A DNA stretch of 64,000 bases from CAVQWT01 sp963810815. GTDB lineage: Bacteria; Pseudomonadota; Gammaproteobacteria; Burkholderiales; Casimicrobiaceae. The stretch lies in the NCBI GenBank assembly GCA_963810815.1, contig CAWEPB010000002.1, positions 186,001 through 250,000 on the forward strand. The letters are read 5' to 3'. Positions 41,119 to 51,400 of this stretch are shown here, in pieces (position 1 is the first letter of the stretch; each line of letters opens with the position of its first letter). Below the pieces are notes generated by a model that had not been told where the DNA came from, made no database searches, and saw nothing but the letters and a program-made list of their open reading frames with translations. The translations under genes were made by a program, and so were the position numbers.

Positions 41119-42324
41119 ATGCTGGCCGCCGCGCGGGCCGCCGACGACGCTCCCGCGGCGCCGGTGCGCGACTTCCCGCCGGGCCGCGCGCTGCTCCTGA
41201 CCGGGCTGGCGTTCGCCGCGTGCCTCGCCGCGTACATCGTGGCGACGGTGCCCGGCCGGTGGTTCCCGTCGGCGACGCCGGTGGCGATGGGCGCGCGCGA
41301 CCTCACGCTCGCCCGCGGAACGGGTTCGATCGTCGGCGACGAACTGGTCATTGCCGCCACCGATCCGTCGGGGACCGCGGTGATTTCCGCCAACACGAAC
41401 TTCCGCTCGATCGACTATCCGGTCGTCAGCTGGGCCGCGATCGACCTTCCCGAGATCACCGAGGTGCGCTTCCTCTGGCGCTCCGATTACGCGCCGGACC
41501 GCCTCAACTCGGTCCCGGTCACGATCGCCTCCGGCCGGCCGCTGCCGGTCGCGCTGGCGAGCCATCCGGCGTGGGTGGGCAGGATCGCCGGCGTCGGGCT
41601 GGCCATCCGCGGACCGCTGACGCAGCCGGCGCGGGTGCGCGGGATGGTGGCCAAGCCGATGGGCGCGTTCGAGCTCGCCGGCGACCGCGCGCGCGAGTGG
41701 TTCGCGTTCGAAGGCTGGAGCGGCACGTCGATCAACGCCGTCACGGGCGGCGCGGACCTGCAGGACCTGCCGCTGCCGCTCCTGCTGGTGGTCGCGGGCA
41801 TCGTGGGCGTCGGGGCTTGGCTGCTGCTCGCCCGGCGCGGCGAGCGCGCGGCCGCGCTCCCGGTCGCCATCGCGCTGGTCTTCGTCGCCTCGTGGGCGGT
41901 GCTCGACGCGCGCTGGGCCTGGAACCTCGGGCGGCAGGTCGGCGAGACCGGCGCGCAGTACGGCGCCAGGGACGCGCGCGAGCGTCGCCTCGCGGCGGAG
42001 GACGGCCCGCTGTACGCGTTCATCGAGCGGGTCAACGCCAAGCTGCCGGCGCCGCCGGCAAGGGTGTTCATGTTCGCCGACGCGCACTATTTTCGCGGCC
42101 GCGGCGCCTACCACCTCTATCCGCACAACGTCTTCTTCGAGCCGTACCGGAACACGCTGCCCGCCACCTCGCTGCTGCGGCCCGGCGATTACGTCGTCGT
42201 CTGGCAGCGCCGCGGCGTCCAGTACGATGCGGCGGCGCGCAAGCTGCGCTGGGACGGCCAGGAGCCGCTGACCGCCGACGCGCTGCTGGTCGAACCCGGC
42301 GGCGCCCTGTTCGTCATCCGCTGA
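41119..42324 (+). CDS. Membrane protein of unknown function in the glycan operon
   Basis: I recognise no named family in this 401-residue product. One transmembrane helix lies near residues 25-45. A ~170-residue beta-rich extracytoplasmic segment follows (with FRSIDYPVVSWAAIDLPEIT), then two helices near 218-262 and a C-terminal domain of ~130 residues containing FMFADAHYFRGRGAYHLYPHNV. The layout resembles accessory membrane proteins of exopolysaccharide clusters. It lies 20 bp after the priming transferase and two bases before the next membrane protein. Confidence 0.8.
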   Translation: MLAAARAADDAPAAPVRDFPPGRALLLTGLAFAACLAAYIVATVPGRWFPSATPVAMGARDLTLARGTGSIVGDELVIAATDPSGTAVISANTNFRSIDYPVVSWAAIDLPEITEVRFLWRSDYAPDRLNSVPVTIASGRPLPVALASHPAWVGRIAGVGLAIRGPLTQPARVRGMVAKPMGAFELAGDRAREWFAFEGWSGTSINAVTGGADLQDLPLPLLLVVAGIVGVGAWLLLARRGERAAALPVAIALVFVASWAVLDARWAWNLGRQVGETGAQYGARDARERRLAAEDGPLYAFIERVNAKLPAPPARVFMFADAHYFRGRGAYHLYPHNVFFEPYRNTLPATSLLRPGDYVVVWQRRGVQYDAAARKLRWDGQEPLTADALLVEPGGALFVIR

Positions 42325-42325
42325 C

Positions 42326-43876
42326 ATGGACCTGCCGATCGTCGTTGCCGCGCTGCTGCTGCCCTGGATGCTCGGGGCCTCGATCGTCGCTGCGCTGCGC
42401 GACCCGGCGCGCGCTCCGGAGGCGCCGGGTGAATTCGCCTGGCTCGCCGGCGCGGGCTGGTTCGTCGGCGCATTCGTGCTGACGCTGTGGATGCGCGCGC
42501 TGGCGCTCGCCGGCCTGCGCTTCGGCCTTGCCGCGGTCGCCCTGCCGCTGGTCGCGCTGGCGCTCGCGCTGCTGCTCGTCGCGTGGCGGCGCGGCGGCCG
42601 GCGCCTCGTCGCCGCCAAGCTGGCGGCGCTGTCGGCCCTCGTCCGGAGCCCCGGGCTCGCCGGCGCCGCGCGGGTCGCGTGGTGGGCGGCGATCGCCTGG
42701 CTGGCGCTACGCTTCGCGCTGCTCGCCCTCGAGATCACCTGGCGGCCGCTGTACCCCTGGGACGCGTGGATCCAGTGGGCGACCAAGGCGCGCGTCTGGT
42801 ACGAATACGGCACGCTGGTGCCGTTCGGCCGCGCCGGCGAATGGTTCGCCGCCGGCGGCAAGCTGTTCTTCGACGCTTCTCCGGAGTACCCACCGACGGT
42901 GCCGCTGTGGCAGGTGTGGATGAGCCTTGCGCTCGGCCGCTTCGACGACGCCCTGATGAATGCGCCGTGGTGGATGACGGCGGTGATGCTGACGGTCGCC
43001 ACCTACGGCGCGGTGCGCCGCCTCGGCCACCCGGCGCTGACCGCGCTTGCCGCCGCGGCGCTGGTCGCGACGCTCCCGCTCGCCAACGTGCACGTCGCGC
43101 TCGCCGGCTACGCCGACCTGCCGCTGGCGGCGTACTACACCGTCGGCGTGCTGGCGTTCGTCCACTGGGCCACCGGGAGCACCGCCGCCGGCGCCGAGGG
43201 CACCGGGCGCGCGCGCGACTGGCGCGACGCCGCGCTCGCGCTGCTGCTCTTCCTCGCCTGCACGCAGATCAAGAATCCCGGTCTCGCCTGGGCGTTGACC
43301 GTGGTGCCCGGACTCGCCGTCGCGCTGTCGCCGCGCCACGGGTTGAAGCTCGCCGCGGCCGGATTCGTGGTCGCCGTCGTCGCGCTGGCCTTGCTGGCGC
43401 AGACGCACCCCGTCGTCTTCCACTACCGGCTCCATCTCGACTTCGAGCCCGACTGGGGCGCGCTGGGCCAGAGCTATTTCCTGCTCGGCAACTGGAATCT
43501 GCTCTGGTACGGCGCCATCCTGGCGCTGGCGCTCGGTTGGCGGCAGCTGCTGTCGCCGGCGCTGGCGGCGTACACGGTGACGATGGCGGCGGGACTGCTG
43601 TTCCTGTTCGTCGTGTTCGGGTTCACCAACGCCCGCGCGTGGGTGACCGACCAGACGACGGTCAACCGCGCGACGCTGCACTTCGCGCCGCTGGTCGCGA
43701 TCTGGGTGGTGCTGGTGTTCAGCGCGTTCGCCGCGCGCTGGCGCGCAACGCACCCCGCACGAAACGCGGGCGGCGGCGCGCCCGCGGTCGCAGCGGCGGT
43801 CCCGGTCGCAGCGGCGGTCGGCGCGGCCACGGCGGCGGCTCCCGACGTCACGGCGTCGACGCCCGCCGCGGGCTGA
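42326..43876 (+). CDS. Polytopic membrane protein, GT-C-like
   Basis: The 516-residue product has roughly a dozen hydrophobic helices and an early loop with acidic and aromatic residues (PLYPWDAWIQWATKARVWYE, about residues 145-165). This is reminiscent of polyprenyl-phosphate-dependent GT-C transferases, where an Asp in the first external loop is catalytic. No O-antigen ligase signature is evident. The last ~35 residues are a low-complexity Ala/Val/Pro tail. A role in glycan polymerisation or transfer is inferred from context only. Confidence 0.8.
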   Translation: MDLPIVVAALLLPWMLGASIVAALRDPARAPEAPGEFAWLAGAGWFVGAFVLTLWMRALALAGLRFGLAAVALPLVALALALLLVAWRRGGRRLVAAKLAALSALVRSPGLAGAARVAWWAAIAWLALRFALLALEITWRPLYPWDAWIQWATKARVWYEYGTLVPFGRAGEWFAAGGKLFFDASPEYPPTVPLWQVWMSLALGRFDDALMNAPWWMTAVMLTVATYGAVRRLGHPALTALAAAALVATLPLANVHVALAGYADLPLAAYYTVGVLAFVHWATGSTAAGAEGTGRARDWRDAALALLLFLACTQIKNPGLAWALTVVPGLAVALSPRHGLKLAAAGFVVAVVALALLAQTHPVVFHYRLHLDFEPDWGALGQSYFLLGNWNLLWYGAILALALGWRQLLSPALAAYTVTMAAGLLFLFVVFGFTNARAWVTDQTTVNRATLHFAPLVAIWVVLVFSAFAARWRATHPARNAGGGAPAVAAAVPVAAAVGAATAAAPDVTASTPAAG

Positions 43877-43905
43877 GCCGGCGCGAGACCGGCCGGGCGC
43901 CCGCC

Positions 43906-46305
43906 ATGCTCGAACTTCCCGGCGTCACGCTGGTCTGCGTCGACACCGCCAACCACGCGCTGGCGCTGCGGGCGATCGCGCGATCCACCACCGGTGTGCG
44001 CTTCGCGCGGGTGGCCTTCTGCACCGACGGCCTGCCCGCGGGGCTGATCGCGCCGCCGGGGGTCGAGCTGGTCCGCATACCTCCGCTCGCGTCCCGCGAT
44101 GCGTACTCGCGGTTCATGCTGAAGGAGCTTGCCGCGCAGGTCACGACGTCGCACGCGCTGGTGATCCAGTGGGACGGCTACGTCGTCAATCCCGACGCCT
44201 GGGATCCGGCGTTCCTCGGCTGCGACTACCTCGGCGCCAGGTGGTCCTGGCACGACGACGGGATGCGCGTGGGCAACGGCGGCTTCTCGCTGCGCTCGAA
44301 GCGCCTGCTCGACGCGCTGGCCGACCCGCGCATCGAACTGGTCGACGCGGAGGACACGACCATCTGCCGCACGTTCCGGCCGCTGCTCGAGCGCGAGCAC
44401 GGCGTCGTCTTCGGCAGCGAGGCGCTGGCCGACCGGTTCTCATATGAGGCGGCGTACCCGATCGGCCGGCCGTTCGGCTTTCATGGCCTGTTCAACTTCT
44501 GCCGTGTCGTGCCGCCGGGCGAACTGGCGCTGCTGGCGCCCGCGTTCTCCGACGCCATCGCCCGCTCGCCGCAGGCCGTCGCGCTGCTCAGGAACTGCCT
44601 CGCGCTCGGCCAGTGGCCCGCCGCCGCCGCGCTGGCCCGGCGCATCGTCGCGGCCCGTCCCGACGACCCCGAGGCGCTGGCGCTTGCCGCCGTCGCCGAG
44701 CGCAACGCCGCCGCGCCGCCGACCGCGGGGCGCAACGATCCCTGCCCCTGCGGCAGCGGGAAGAAGTTCAAGCATTGCCACGGGACGCTCGGCGTCGCCC
44801 GGTCGGATGCGTCCCCGGCAACCAGCGCTGCCGCCGACGCTGCCGGCGGCAGCGCCGCCGCGAGCGGGTCCGCGCCGCCCGTGTCGGCACCCCTCCCGCC
44901 GCCGCCCGCGTCCCCGCCTTCAGCCGATGCGCTCGCCCGCGCCGGCGTCGACGCACACCGCCGCGGCGATCTCGCCGCCGCCGAGCTCGACTACCGGGCG
45001 GCGCTCGCCGTCGCGCCCGGTCATCCGCTCGCCACGCACTACCTCGGCGTGGTCGAGTACCAGCGGGGGCGCCTCGACGCCGCGCTGCCGCTGCTCGAAC
45101 GCGCCGTTGCGGCGCTGCCGGGCGAGCCCGAGTTCCACAACAACCTGGGATTGGCGCTGGCCGCCGCCGACCGCGTCGACGAGGCAATCGCCGCCTACCG
45201 GCGCGCGCTGGACCTCAAGCCCGACCACGCGGTCGCCTGGAACAACCTCGGCCTCGCGCTGCAGGCCGACAACCGGCTCGAAGACGCGATCGCGGCGTTC
45301 GGAGAAGCGCGTCGCCGCGCGCCCGCGTTCACCGAGGCGCGGTGGAATCTCGCGCTGGCGCTGCTGGCCTCCGGTCGCTTCGACGAAGGCTGGCGCGACT
45401 ACGACGCCCGGCTGGAACTGCCGCAGCTCGGCGCGCTGCCGCAGCGCCCGCCGTCGCCGCGCTGGGACGGCGTGCCTCGCGCCGGCACGACGCTGCTGCT
45501 GATCGCCGAGCAGGGACTGGGCGACGCGATCCAGTTCGTCCGCTTCGCCGCGCCACTCGCGGCCGCGGGCCTCGACGTCGTCGTGCGCGCACCGCCGCCG
45601 CTGGTGTCGCTGTTCGCGCGCGTGCCGGGCGTCCGCGCGGCGGTGGCCAGCGACGCGCCGTGGCCCGCCCACGACGTGCACCTGCCGCTGCTGTCGGTCG
45701 CGGGCGCGCTGGGCGTCACCGGCGCGACGATTCCCGGCGACGTGCCTTACCTCCGCGTCGATCCGGCGCGACGGGCCGAGGCGGTCGCGACGATCGCGGC
45801 GCGCGACGCGAACAGCGCGACGGCGGTTCCTGGAACGGCGCGGCGGTTGAACGTCGGCCTCGCCTGGGCCGGAAATCCGCGCAACGTCAACGATCGCCGG
45901 CGGTCGATCGACGCCGCGCGTCTGGCGCCGCTGCTCGACCTCCCGGGGATCGCCTGGTACTCGCTGCAGCGCGACATCGACGAGGGCGCGATGCGCGATC
46001 TGCCGGCCGCGGCGTCGCTGTCGCGGCTGCCGCTGCGCAACGACTTCGAGGGGATGGCGGCACTCGTCTCCGGGCTCGACCTCGTGGTCAGCGTCGACAC
46101 CAGCATCGCGCATCTTGCCGGTGCGCTTGCGCGGCCGACCTGGGTGCTGCTGCCCTACGCGTTCGACTGGCGCTGGCAGCAGGGCCGAGCCGACAGTCCC
46201 TGGTACCCGACGCTGCGCCTCTTCCGGCAGCCGACCCGCGGCGACTGGGACGGCGTCGTCGCGGCGGTGCGTGACGCACTGGTGTCATTGGCCGCCGCAC
46301 GCTGA
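43906..46305 (+). CDS. DUF5672-SEC-C-TPR-GT9 fusion glycosyltransferase
   Basis: The 799-residue product combines four modules. Residues ~1-225 match DUF5672 glycosyltransferase-like proteins (VTLVCVDTANHALALRAIAR, SRFMLKELAAQ, VIQWDGYVVNP, VGNGGFSLRSKRLLDAL). Residues ~275-293 form a SEC-C zinc motif (RNDPCPCGSGKKFKHCHG). A Pro/Ala linker leads into about four TPRs (~340-500), then a GT9-like heptosyltransferase fold (~515-799, with AEQGLGDAIQFVRFAAPL and VVSVDTSIAHLAGALARPTWVLLP). SEC-C motifs normally bind ribosome or SecA-linked partners, so this suggests recruitment to nascent or secreted polypeptides. It ends the plus-strand operon, 18 bp from the convergent operon. Confidence 0.9.
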   Translation: MLELPGVTLVCVDTANHALALRAIARSTTGVRFARVAFCTDGLPAGLIAPPGVELVRIPPLASRDAYSRFMLKELAAQVTTSHALVIQWDGYVVNPDAWDPAFLGCDYLGARWSWHDDGMRVGNGGFSLRSKRLLDALADPRIELVDAEDTTICRTFRPLLEREHGVVFGSEALADRFSYEAAYPIGRPFGFHGLFNFCRVVPPGELALLAPAFSDAIARSPQAVALLRNCLALGQWPAAAALARRIVAARPDDPEALALAAVAERNAAAPPTAGRNDPCPCGSGKKFKHCHGTLGVARSDASPATSAAADAAGGSAAASGSAPPVSAPLPPPPASPPSADALARAGVDAHRRGDLAAAELDYRAALAVAPGHPLATHYLGVVEYQRGRLDAALPLLERAVAALPGEPEFHNNLGLALAAADRVDEAIAAYRRALDLKPDHAVAWNNLGLALQADNRLEDAIAAFGEARRRAPAFTEARWNLALALLASGRFDEGWRDYDARLELPQLGALPQRPPSPRWDGVPRAGTTLLLIAEQGLGDAIQFVRFAAPLAAAGLDVVVRAPPPLVSLFARVPGVRAAVASDAPWPAHDVHLPLLSVAGALGVTGATIPGDVPYLRVDPARRAEAVATIAARDANSATAVPGTARRLNVGLAWAGNPRNVNDRRRSIDAARLAPLLDLPGIAWYSLQRDIDEGAMRDLPAAASLSRLPLRNDFEGMAALVSGLDLVVSVDTSIAHLAGALARPTWVLLPYAFDWRWQQGRADSPWYPTLRLFRQPTRGDWDGVVAAVRDALVSLAAAR

Positions 46306-46323
46306 AAGGCGCGCGACCGGCGT

Positions 46324-48462
46324 TCAGCCCCCGCGTGCCAGCGCCTCCAGGACGCCGGCCAGCGCCGCCGTCGGCGCCGGATCGTCGAACACGCTCGCGG
46401 CACCGGTGGCGAGCCCCATTCGCCGCGCCTCGCGGAATTCGACGTCCGTCGCCAGCCGCGCGGCGAGCACGACGTACGCGTCGTCGTCGGCCGCGACGAG
46501 TTCCGTGGCGCCGGCGAGTTCCAGCATCGCGGCGCTCTGGCGGCCGCGCATGAAGCGCCCCCGCTGCGTGACGACCGGGAGCGCGGCGGCGATGGCGTCG
46601 AGGCTGGTGTTGCCCCCCGACCAGCGCAACGTGTCGAGCATCGCGTCGCACGCGGCGTTGATGCGTAGGAACTCCGGATGGCTGCACTGCGGCCGCACGA
46701 TGAGCCGGTCGTCGAGGGCAACGCGCTCGCGGGCGCAGGCGGCGGCGAAGCGCGCGCGCCATTTCGCCGTCAGCGCCGGATGCCGCCCCTCGAATACGAT
46801 GAGCTTCGCGGCGGGCGCGGCAGCCAGGACTCGCGCGAACAGCGCGTCGTTGTCGGGGTGGATCTTGAACAGCGACTGGGGGCACAGGAACAGCGGCGCG
46901 TCCGGTGGCAGGCCCAGCGCGGCGCGTGCGGCCGCCGGCGTCGCGTCGGCCGGCACCGCCGGCCGCGCGTAGGAGGTGCCGATGCCCGGCAGCGGCCACA
47001 GCGCCTCGGTGTAGTGCGCGGCGGCGCCGTCGGGCTCCATGGCGCCGCAGCTGAGGTACGCGTCGATGGTCGCGTGACCGGTCGTCACCGGATGGCCCCA
47101 GGCGCAGGCCTGCACCGGGGCCAGCTTCAGGGCCGCCAGCGCGAAAGTCGTCGCGTCCATCCCCAGCTCGGGGAAGACCAGCAGGTCGAGGGCGTCGGCA
47201 CGGATCGCCGGCGCGACCGCCGATGGCGCCAATCCGGCGCCTTCGAAGCGGCGGAAGCGGTCGACGCGCGCGGCGAGCGCCTCGGCGAACGGGTTGGTGC
47301 CGACGCGCAGGTGATAGACGAACACCTCGAAGCGCGTGCGGTCGAGCCCCTCGATCCAGCGCCGGAAGTACATGCCGACGGTGCCTTCGCTGAAGAACGA
47401 CGAGGCGAAGCCGACTCGCAGCCGGCGGCCGCCCGCGTAGGCGCGCGGCGGCGCGACCCGCCACTCCGGCGCGACGGTGTCGATCGCCGCAGCGACGGCG
47501 CCGGCGTAGCCCGCCTGCAACTCGCGGTCGTCCTCGCCCTGGTACGCGAGCAGGAAATTCGACCAGCGCAGGTCGTCGATGACGTCGGCGAAGCCGCGCC
47601 CGCGCGCGAGTTCCGGCAGCGTGCCCGCCAGCCGGTCGACCCCCGCCGCGTAGGTCGCGCGCGCGTCGGCGGCATGCTGCGCGCTGTCGTAGACCATCGG
47701 CAGCGTCAGCGCCTCGCCCAGCGCGGCGCGAAGCGACGACGGTCGCCGGAGGCGGGCCTGCCCGTAGGCCCCGCGCGCGCGCGGAAGCTCGTCGCGCTCG
47801 GCGAGGCAGCCCGCCAGCTGCAGCAACGGCGCGGCGTCGCGCGGGTCGAGCTCCGCGGCCCGCGCGTACAGCGTCGCGGCCTGGTCGACGTCGCCGCGGG
47901 TCCGCAGCACGGCGGCGAGACCGGTCAAGGCGGAGCGGTGGTCGGGCTTCGCGGCCAACGCGCGCCGGAACGCGGCTTCGGCGGCGGAGTCGTCGCCCTG
48001 CTCGCGCGCGATCGCCGCGAGGTTGGTCCACGCCAGCGCGTAGCTCGGGTCGACGGCTACGGCGCGCTGGAACGCCGCCTGGGCCTCGCCACCGCGCCCG
48101 TCGTCGCGCAGCGCGTTGCCGAGGTTGTTCCACGCGCGGGCGTAGGCGGGGTCGAGTTCGACGGCGCGCCGGAACGCGGCGATCGCGCTGCCGCGGTCGC
48201 CGGTGTCGGCCAGCGCGATGCCCAGCGCGTTGTGCGGCCTGGGCTCGCGCGGCTCGAGCGCGATGGCCCCGCGCAGGTCGGCGATCGCGGCCGCGAGGTT
48301 GCGCAGGCCCTGCTGCGCCTCGGCGCGCAGCAGCAGCGCCACGCGGCGGTCGGCCATCGCCAGCGCCGGCGACGCCAGCAGCACGTCGAGCAGCGCGCGC
48401 GCGGCATCGTGGCGACGCTGCAGGATCAGGCCGTCGGCCTCGGCGAGGCGCGGATCGGCCAT
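46324..48462 (-). CDS. TPR-GT41 (SPINDLY/OGT-like) glycosyltransferase
   Basis: The 712-residue product has about six TPRs (residues ~30-220; 'HNALGIALADTGDRGSAIAAF', 'WNNLGNALRDDGRGGEAQAAF') and a GT41 catalytic region from ~345. The N-lobe motif is degenerate (LRVGFASSFFSEGTVGMYF): the His expected after GYxSxDFxxH is missing. The UDP-site lysine block CPQSLFKIHPDN and the C-lobe DTLRWSGGNTSLDAIAAALP are intact. It starts at ATG 48462 inside the stop codon of the upstream GT41 gene (ATGA). It is the last gene of the minus-strand glycan operon. Confidence 0.9.
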   Translation of the reverse strand: MADPRLAEADGLILQRRHDAARALLDVLLASPALAMADRRVALLLRAEAQQGLRNLAAAIADLRGAIALEPREPRPHNALGIALADTGDRGSAIAAFRRAVELDPAYARAWNNLGNALRDDGRGGEAQAAFQRAVAVDPSYALAWTNLAAIAREQGDDSAAEAAFRRALAAKPDHRSALTGLAAVLRTRGDVDQAATLYARAAELDPRDAAPLLQLAGCLAERDELPRARGAYGQARLRRPSSLRAALGEALTLPMVYDSAQHAADARATYAAGVDRLAGTLPELARGRGFADVIDDLRWSNFLLAYQGEDDRELQAGYAGAVAAAIDTVAPEWRVAPPRAYAGGRRLRVGFASSFFSEGTVGMYFRRWIEGLDRTRFEVFVYHLRVGTNPFAEALAARVDRFRRFEGAGLAPSAVAPAIRADALDLLVFPELGMDATTFALAALKLAPVQACAWGHPVTTGHATIDAYLSCGAMEPDGAAAHYTEALWPLPGIGTSYARPAVPADATPAAARAALGLPPDAPLFLCPQSLFKIHPDNDALFARVLAAAPAAKLIVFEGRHPALTAKWRARFAAACARERVALDDRLIVRPQCSHPEFLRINAACDAMLDTLRWSGGNTSLDAIAAALPVVTQRGRFMRGRQSAAMLELAGATELVAADDDAYVVLAARLATDVEFREARRMGLATGAASVFDDPAPTAALAGVLEALARGG

Positions 48463-51400
48463 CAGGCGGCCCCGTCCTCCGGTGCGGCGGGGAACGCGGC
48501 CGTGGCGGCGAGCGCGTCGATCTCGGCGGCATCGAAGCCGTGGTCGATCAGCACGCCCGGCGCGCGCGCGGCGAGCGCGACGACGTACGCGCGCTCCAGC
48601 GCCCGGGTGTGCGCCGGCAGGTCGACCAGCGGCGAGGCCGCGATGCCCGCGCGGATCGCCGCGACGACGCCGGCGCGGAACGCCGCGTCCCCGGCGAGCC
48701 GCGCGACGATGTCGACGTACTCGCGGCCGCTCTGCGCGACGGTCCCGGTGACACCGGCGTGGGCGAGGATCGTGTACGCGCTGCGCTCGCCGTGGCGGCG
48801 GCCCAGCAACGTGACGACCGGCACGCCGGCCTGCAGCGGCTCGAACACGCCGTTGACGTTGCCGAAGGGCATCGGGTCGAGCACCGCGTCGACGACGGCG
48901 TAGCGGGCGAGATTGTTCACGGCGTCGCGCGCCGCGGGCAGGAACACGATGCGGTCCAGGGGGAGGCCGGCCGCGCGGGCGAGCCGCTCGTAGCTCGCCC
49001 TGAGTGCGGGCTCGAGCGGTGAGAATGCGAGCCAGGCGCGCGGAATGCGCTCCAGCACGTCGCGCCACAGCTTGAGGCAGCGCCGCGACAGCTTCAGCGG
49101 GGTGACGAAGGCCGCCAGCACGAACGCGTCGGCGGGCAGGCCCAGCGCTTCGCGCGTCGGTGCGACGGCCGGCGGCGCCGCCGCGATCCGGTCGAACGGG
49201 TAGACGCAGGCGTCCATCGGCAGCAGCGTCTCCAGTTGGTCGGCCTGGTTTCCCGGCACGTCGGCGCGGCGGTCGGTCAGCTTGAAGTCGACGGCGGAAA
49301 GACCCACGCAGCCGGCGCTGGCGACGTGCGTGATCTGCACCCGCGCGGGCTTCCTCGCCAGGATGCCGGGCTTCGCGCCGCGCGTGTGGGTGCAGAGGTC
49401 GACCAGGACGTCGAGGTCGTCGGCGGCGATCAGCTTCGCCGCCGCCGTCTCGTCGAGATGGCCGACCCGCTCGAAGCGGTCGGCGACGCCGCGGAACTTC
49501 GCCGTCCACTCGTCGTCCGCCTCGGACAGCGCGTAGAAATGCAGCGCGAAACGGTCGCGGTCGTGCCCGGCGATGGCCGCCCACATCATCCGGCCCATCA
49601 CGTGGTCGCGCAGGTCGGCGGAGAGGTAGCCGATGCGCAGCTTGCCCGGTCGGCGCGACGACGGCCGCGGCAGCGGCCCGCCGTAGACGTGCGTCGCCGC
49701 GGTGTCGTAGGTGCGGGCGAAGCGGCCGATCACCGTCGGCTCGATGTCGAAGAACAGCAGCAGGTAGAGGAGCTCCTCCAGCGTGTCGACGAGCTCGACG
49801 TCGTCGCGCGCGCGGTAGCGTTCCCCGCGCAGTCCTTCCAGCAGCTTCTCGACGCCGGCCAGATCGCCGGCAAGCTGCAGCGCCTCGAGTCCCTGCGCGG
49901 CCGCGGCCAGCGAATCCGGGCAGGCGGCCGCGAACGCGCGCCAGGCGGCAACGTAGTCGTCGATGCGCCCGGCCGCGCGCATCGTCTCGCCCAGGTTCTT
50001 GTGCGCCCGCGCGTGCCGCGGGTCCGCGGCCAGCACCGCGCGAAATGCCTGGGCCGCGGCGTCGGTCGCCCCCTGCTCCTGGAACAGCACGCCGAGGTTG
50101 TAGTCGGCGGCGACGAGGCCCGGCGCGAAGGTCAGCGCGCGCTGGTATGCGCGTGCGGCGCCGGCGCGGTCGCGCGACAGCTGCAGCGCGACGCCGTGGT
50201 TGTAGTGCGTCTCGCCGTCGGTGGGATCGAGCATCAGCGCGCGCTCGAACGCGGCGACGGCGGCGGCCCCGTCGCTGGCGGCGAGCTGCGCCATGCCTGC
50301 TGCGCGCAGCAGGGCGACGTCCTGCGCGAGGCGCGCGGGCGGCACCGCCGCGACCAGCGCCAGCGCCGCCGGGGCGTCGCCCGCGTCGACGGCCGCGCGG
50401 ATCGCCGCGGCGCGCGCGTCGCTCCAGTCCGGCGCCCGGGCGAGTGCCGCTTCGAAGCGCGCGCGGGCGCCCTCCGCGTCGCCGGCGTCGCGCTGCGCGA
50501 CGGCCGCGAGATAGAGCGCCGGCGCGGCCTCGGGCTGCGCCGCCAGCACGCGCTCGTAGCCGGCAACGGCGGCCGCGGCATCGCCGGCGCGATGCGCTTC
50601 GACGGCGGCATCCATCGCCGTTGCCAGCGCGCGCGCGTCGAGCGTCGCCGCCGCCGGCAGCGCGGCGCGACGGCGCCCGACGTCGGCGACGAGCGTGGCG
50701 AGGTCGGGCCAGGCGACGTCGATCAGCCCGGCGGCCGGCGACGACGGTGGCGAGCCGGTTGGCGACGCGGGCAGCGGAAGGGGCGACGGCAGCGTCCCCA
50801 GCGTGCCGGTGACGCGCGCCGGCCGCGCCGCGAGCAGCGGGCCGACTGCCGCTTCGAGGCCGGCGAGATCGATCAGCAGGTCGGCGTCGATCGCCGCGAG
50901 CATCCTGGCTTCGTCGAGCCCGGGTGTCGCCGGCAGCGGCAGCACCGCCCAGCCGCCGAGACCGAGCGCCGCCGCCGCGGCGGCGGCGTCGCCACCGCAA
51001 TCGACGTAGGTTCCCGCCAGCGTTCCCGGCGGCAGCGCGGCGAGTGCCCGCACGGCATCCTGAGCCGCGGGACCGGGAGCGGCCGGCGCGAGCACGATGA
51101 CCCGCAATGCAGCGCCGGCCGTCCGGTGCGGCCAGACCAGCGGCACCGGCGAGGCGAACGCAGCGGCACAAAGCGCGGCGTAGTGCGCCGCCAGCGAGGC
51201 CACCGTCGGCGCGACGCGCGCGAGCCGCCGCAGCGCGTCGTGATCGCCCGGTGCGTAACCGCGTGCCGCCGCCTGCTCGACGATCGCCGTCCGCGCCGCC
51301 GCCGCGGTCCCCGCGGATTCCGCCGCCAGCGCCAGCAGCAGCGGCGCCGTCGTCTTGGCGATCTCCGGCGCGGCGAGACGCGGCGCCAGCGCGGCGAGCA

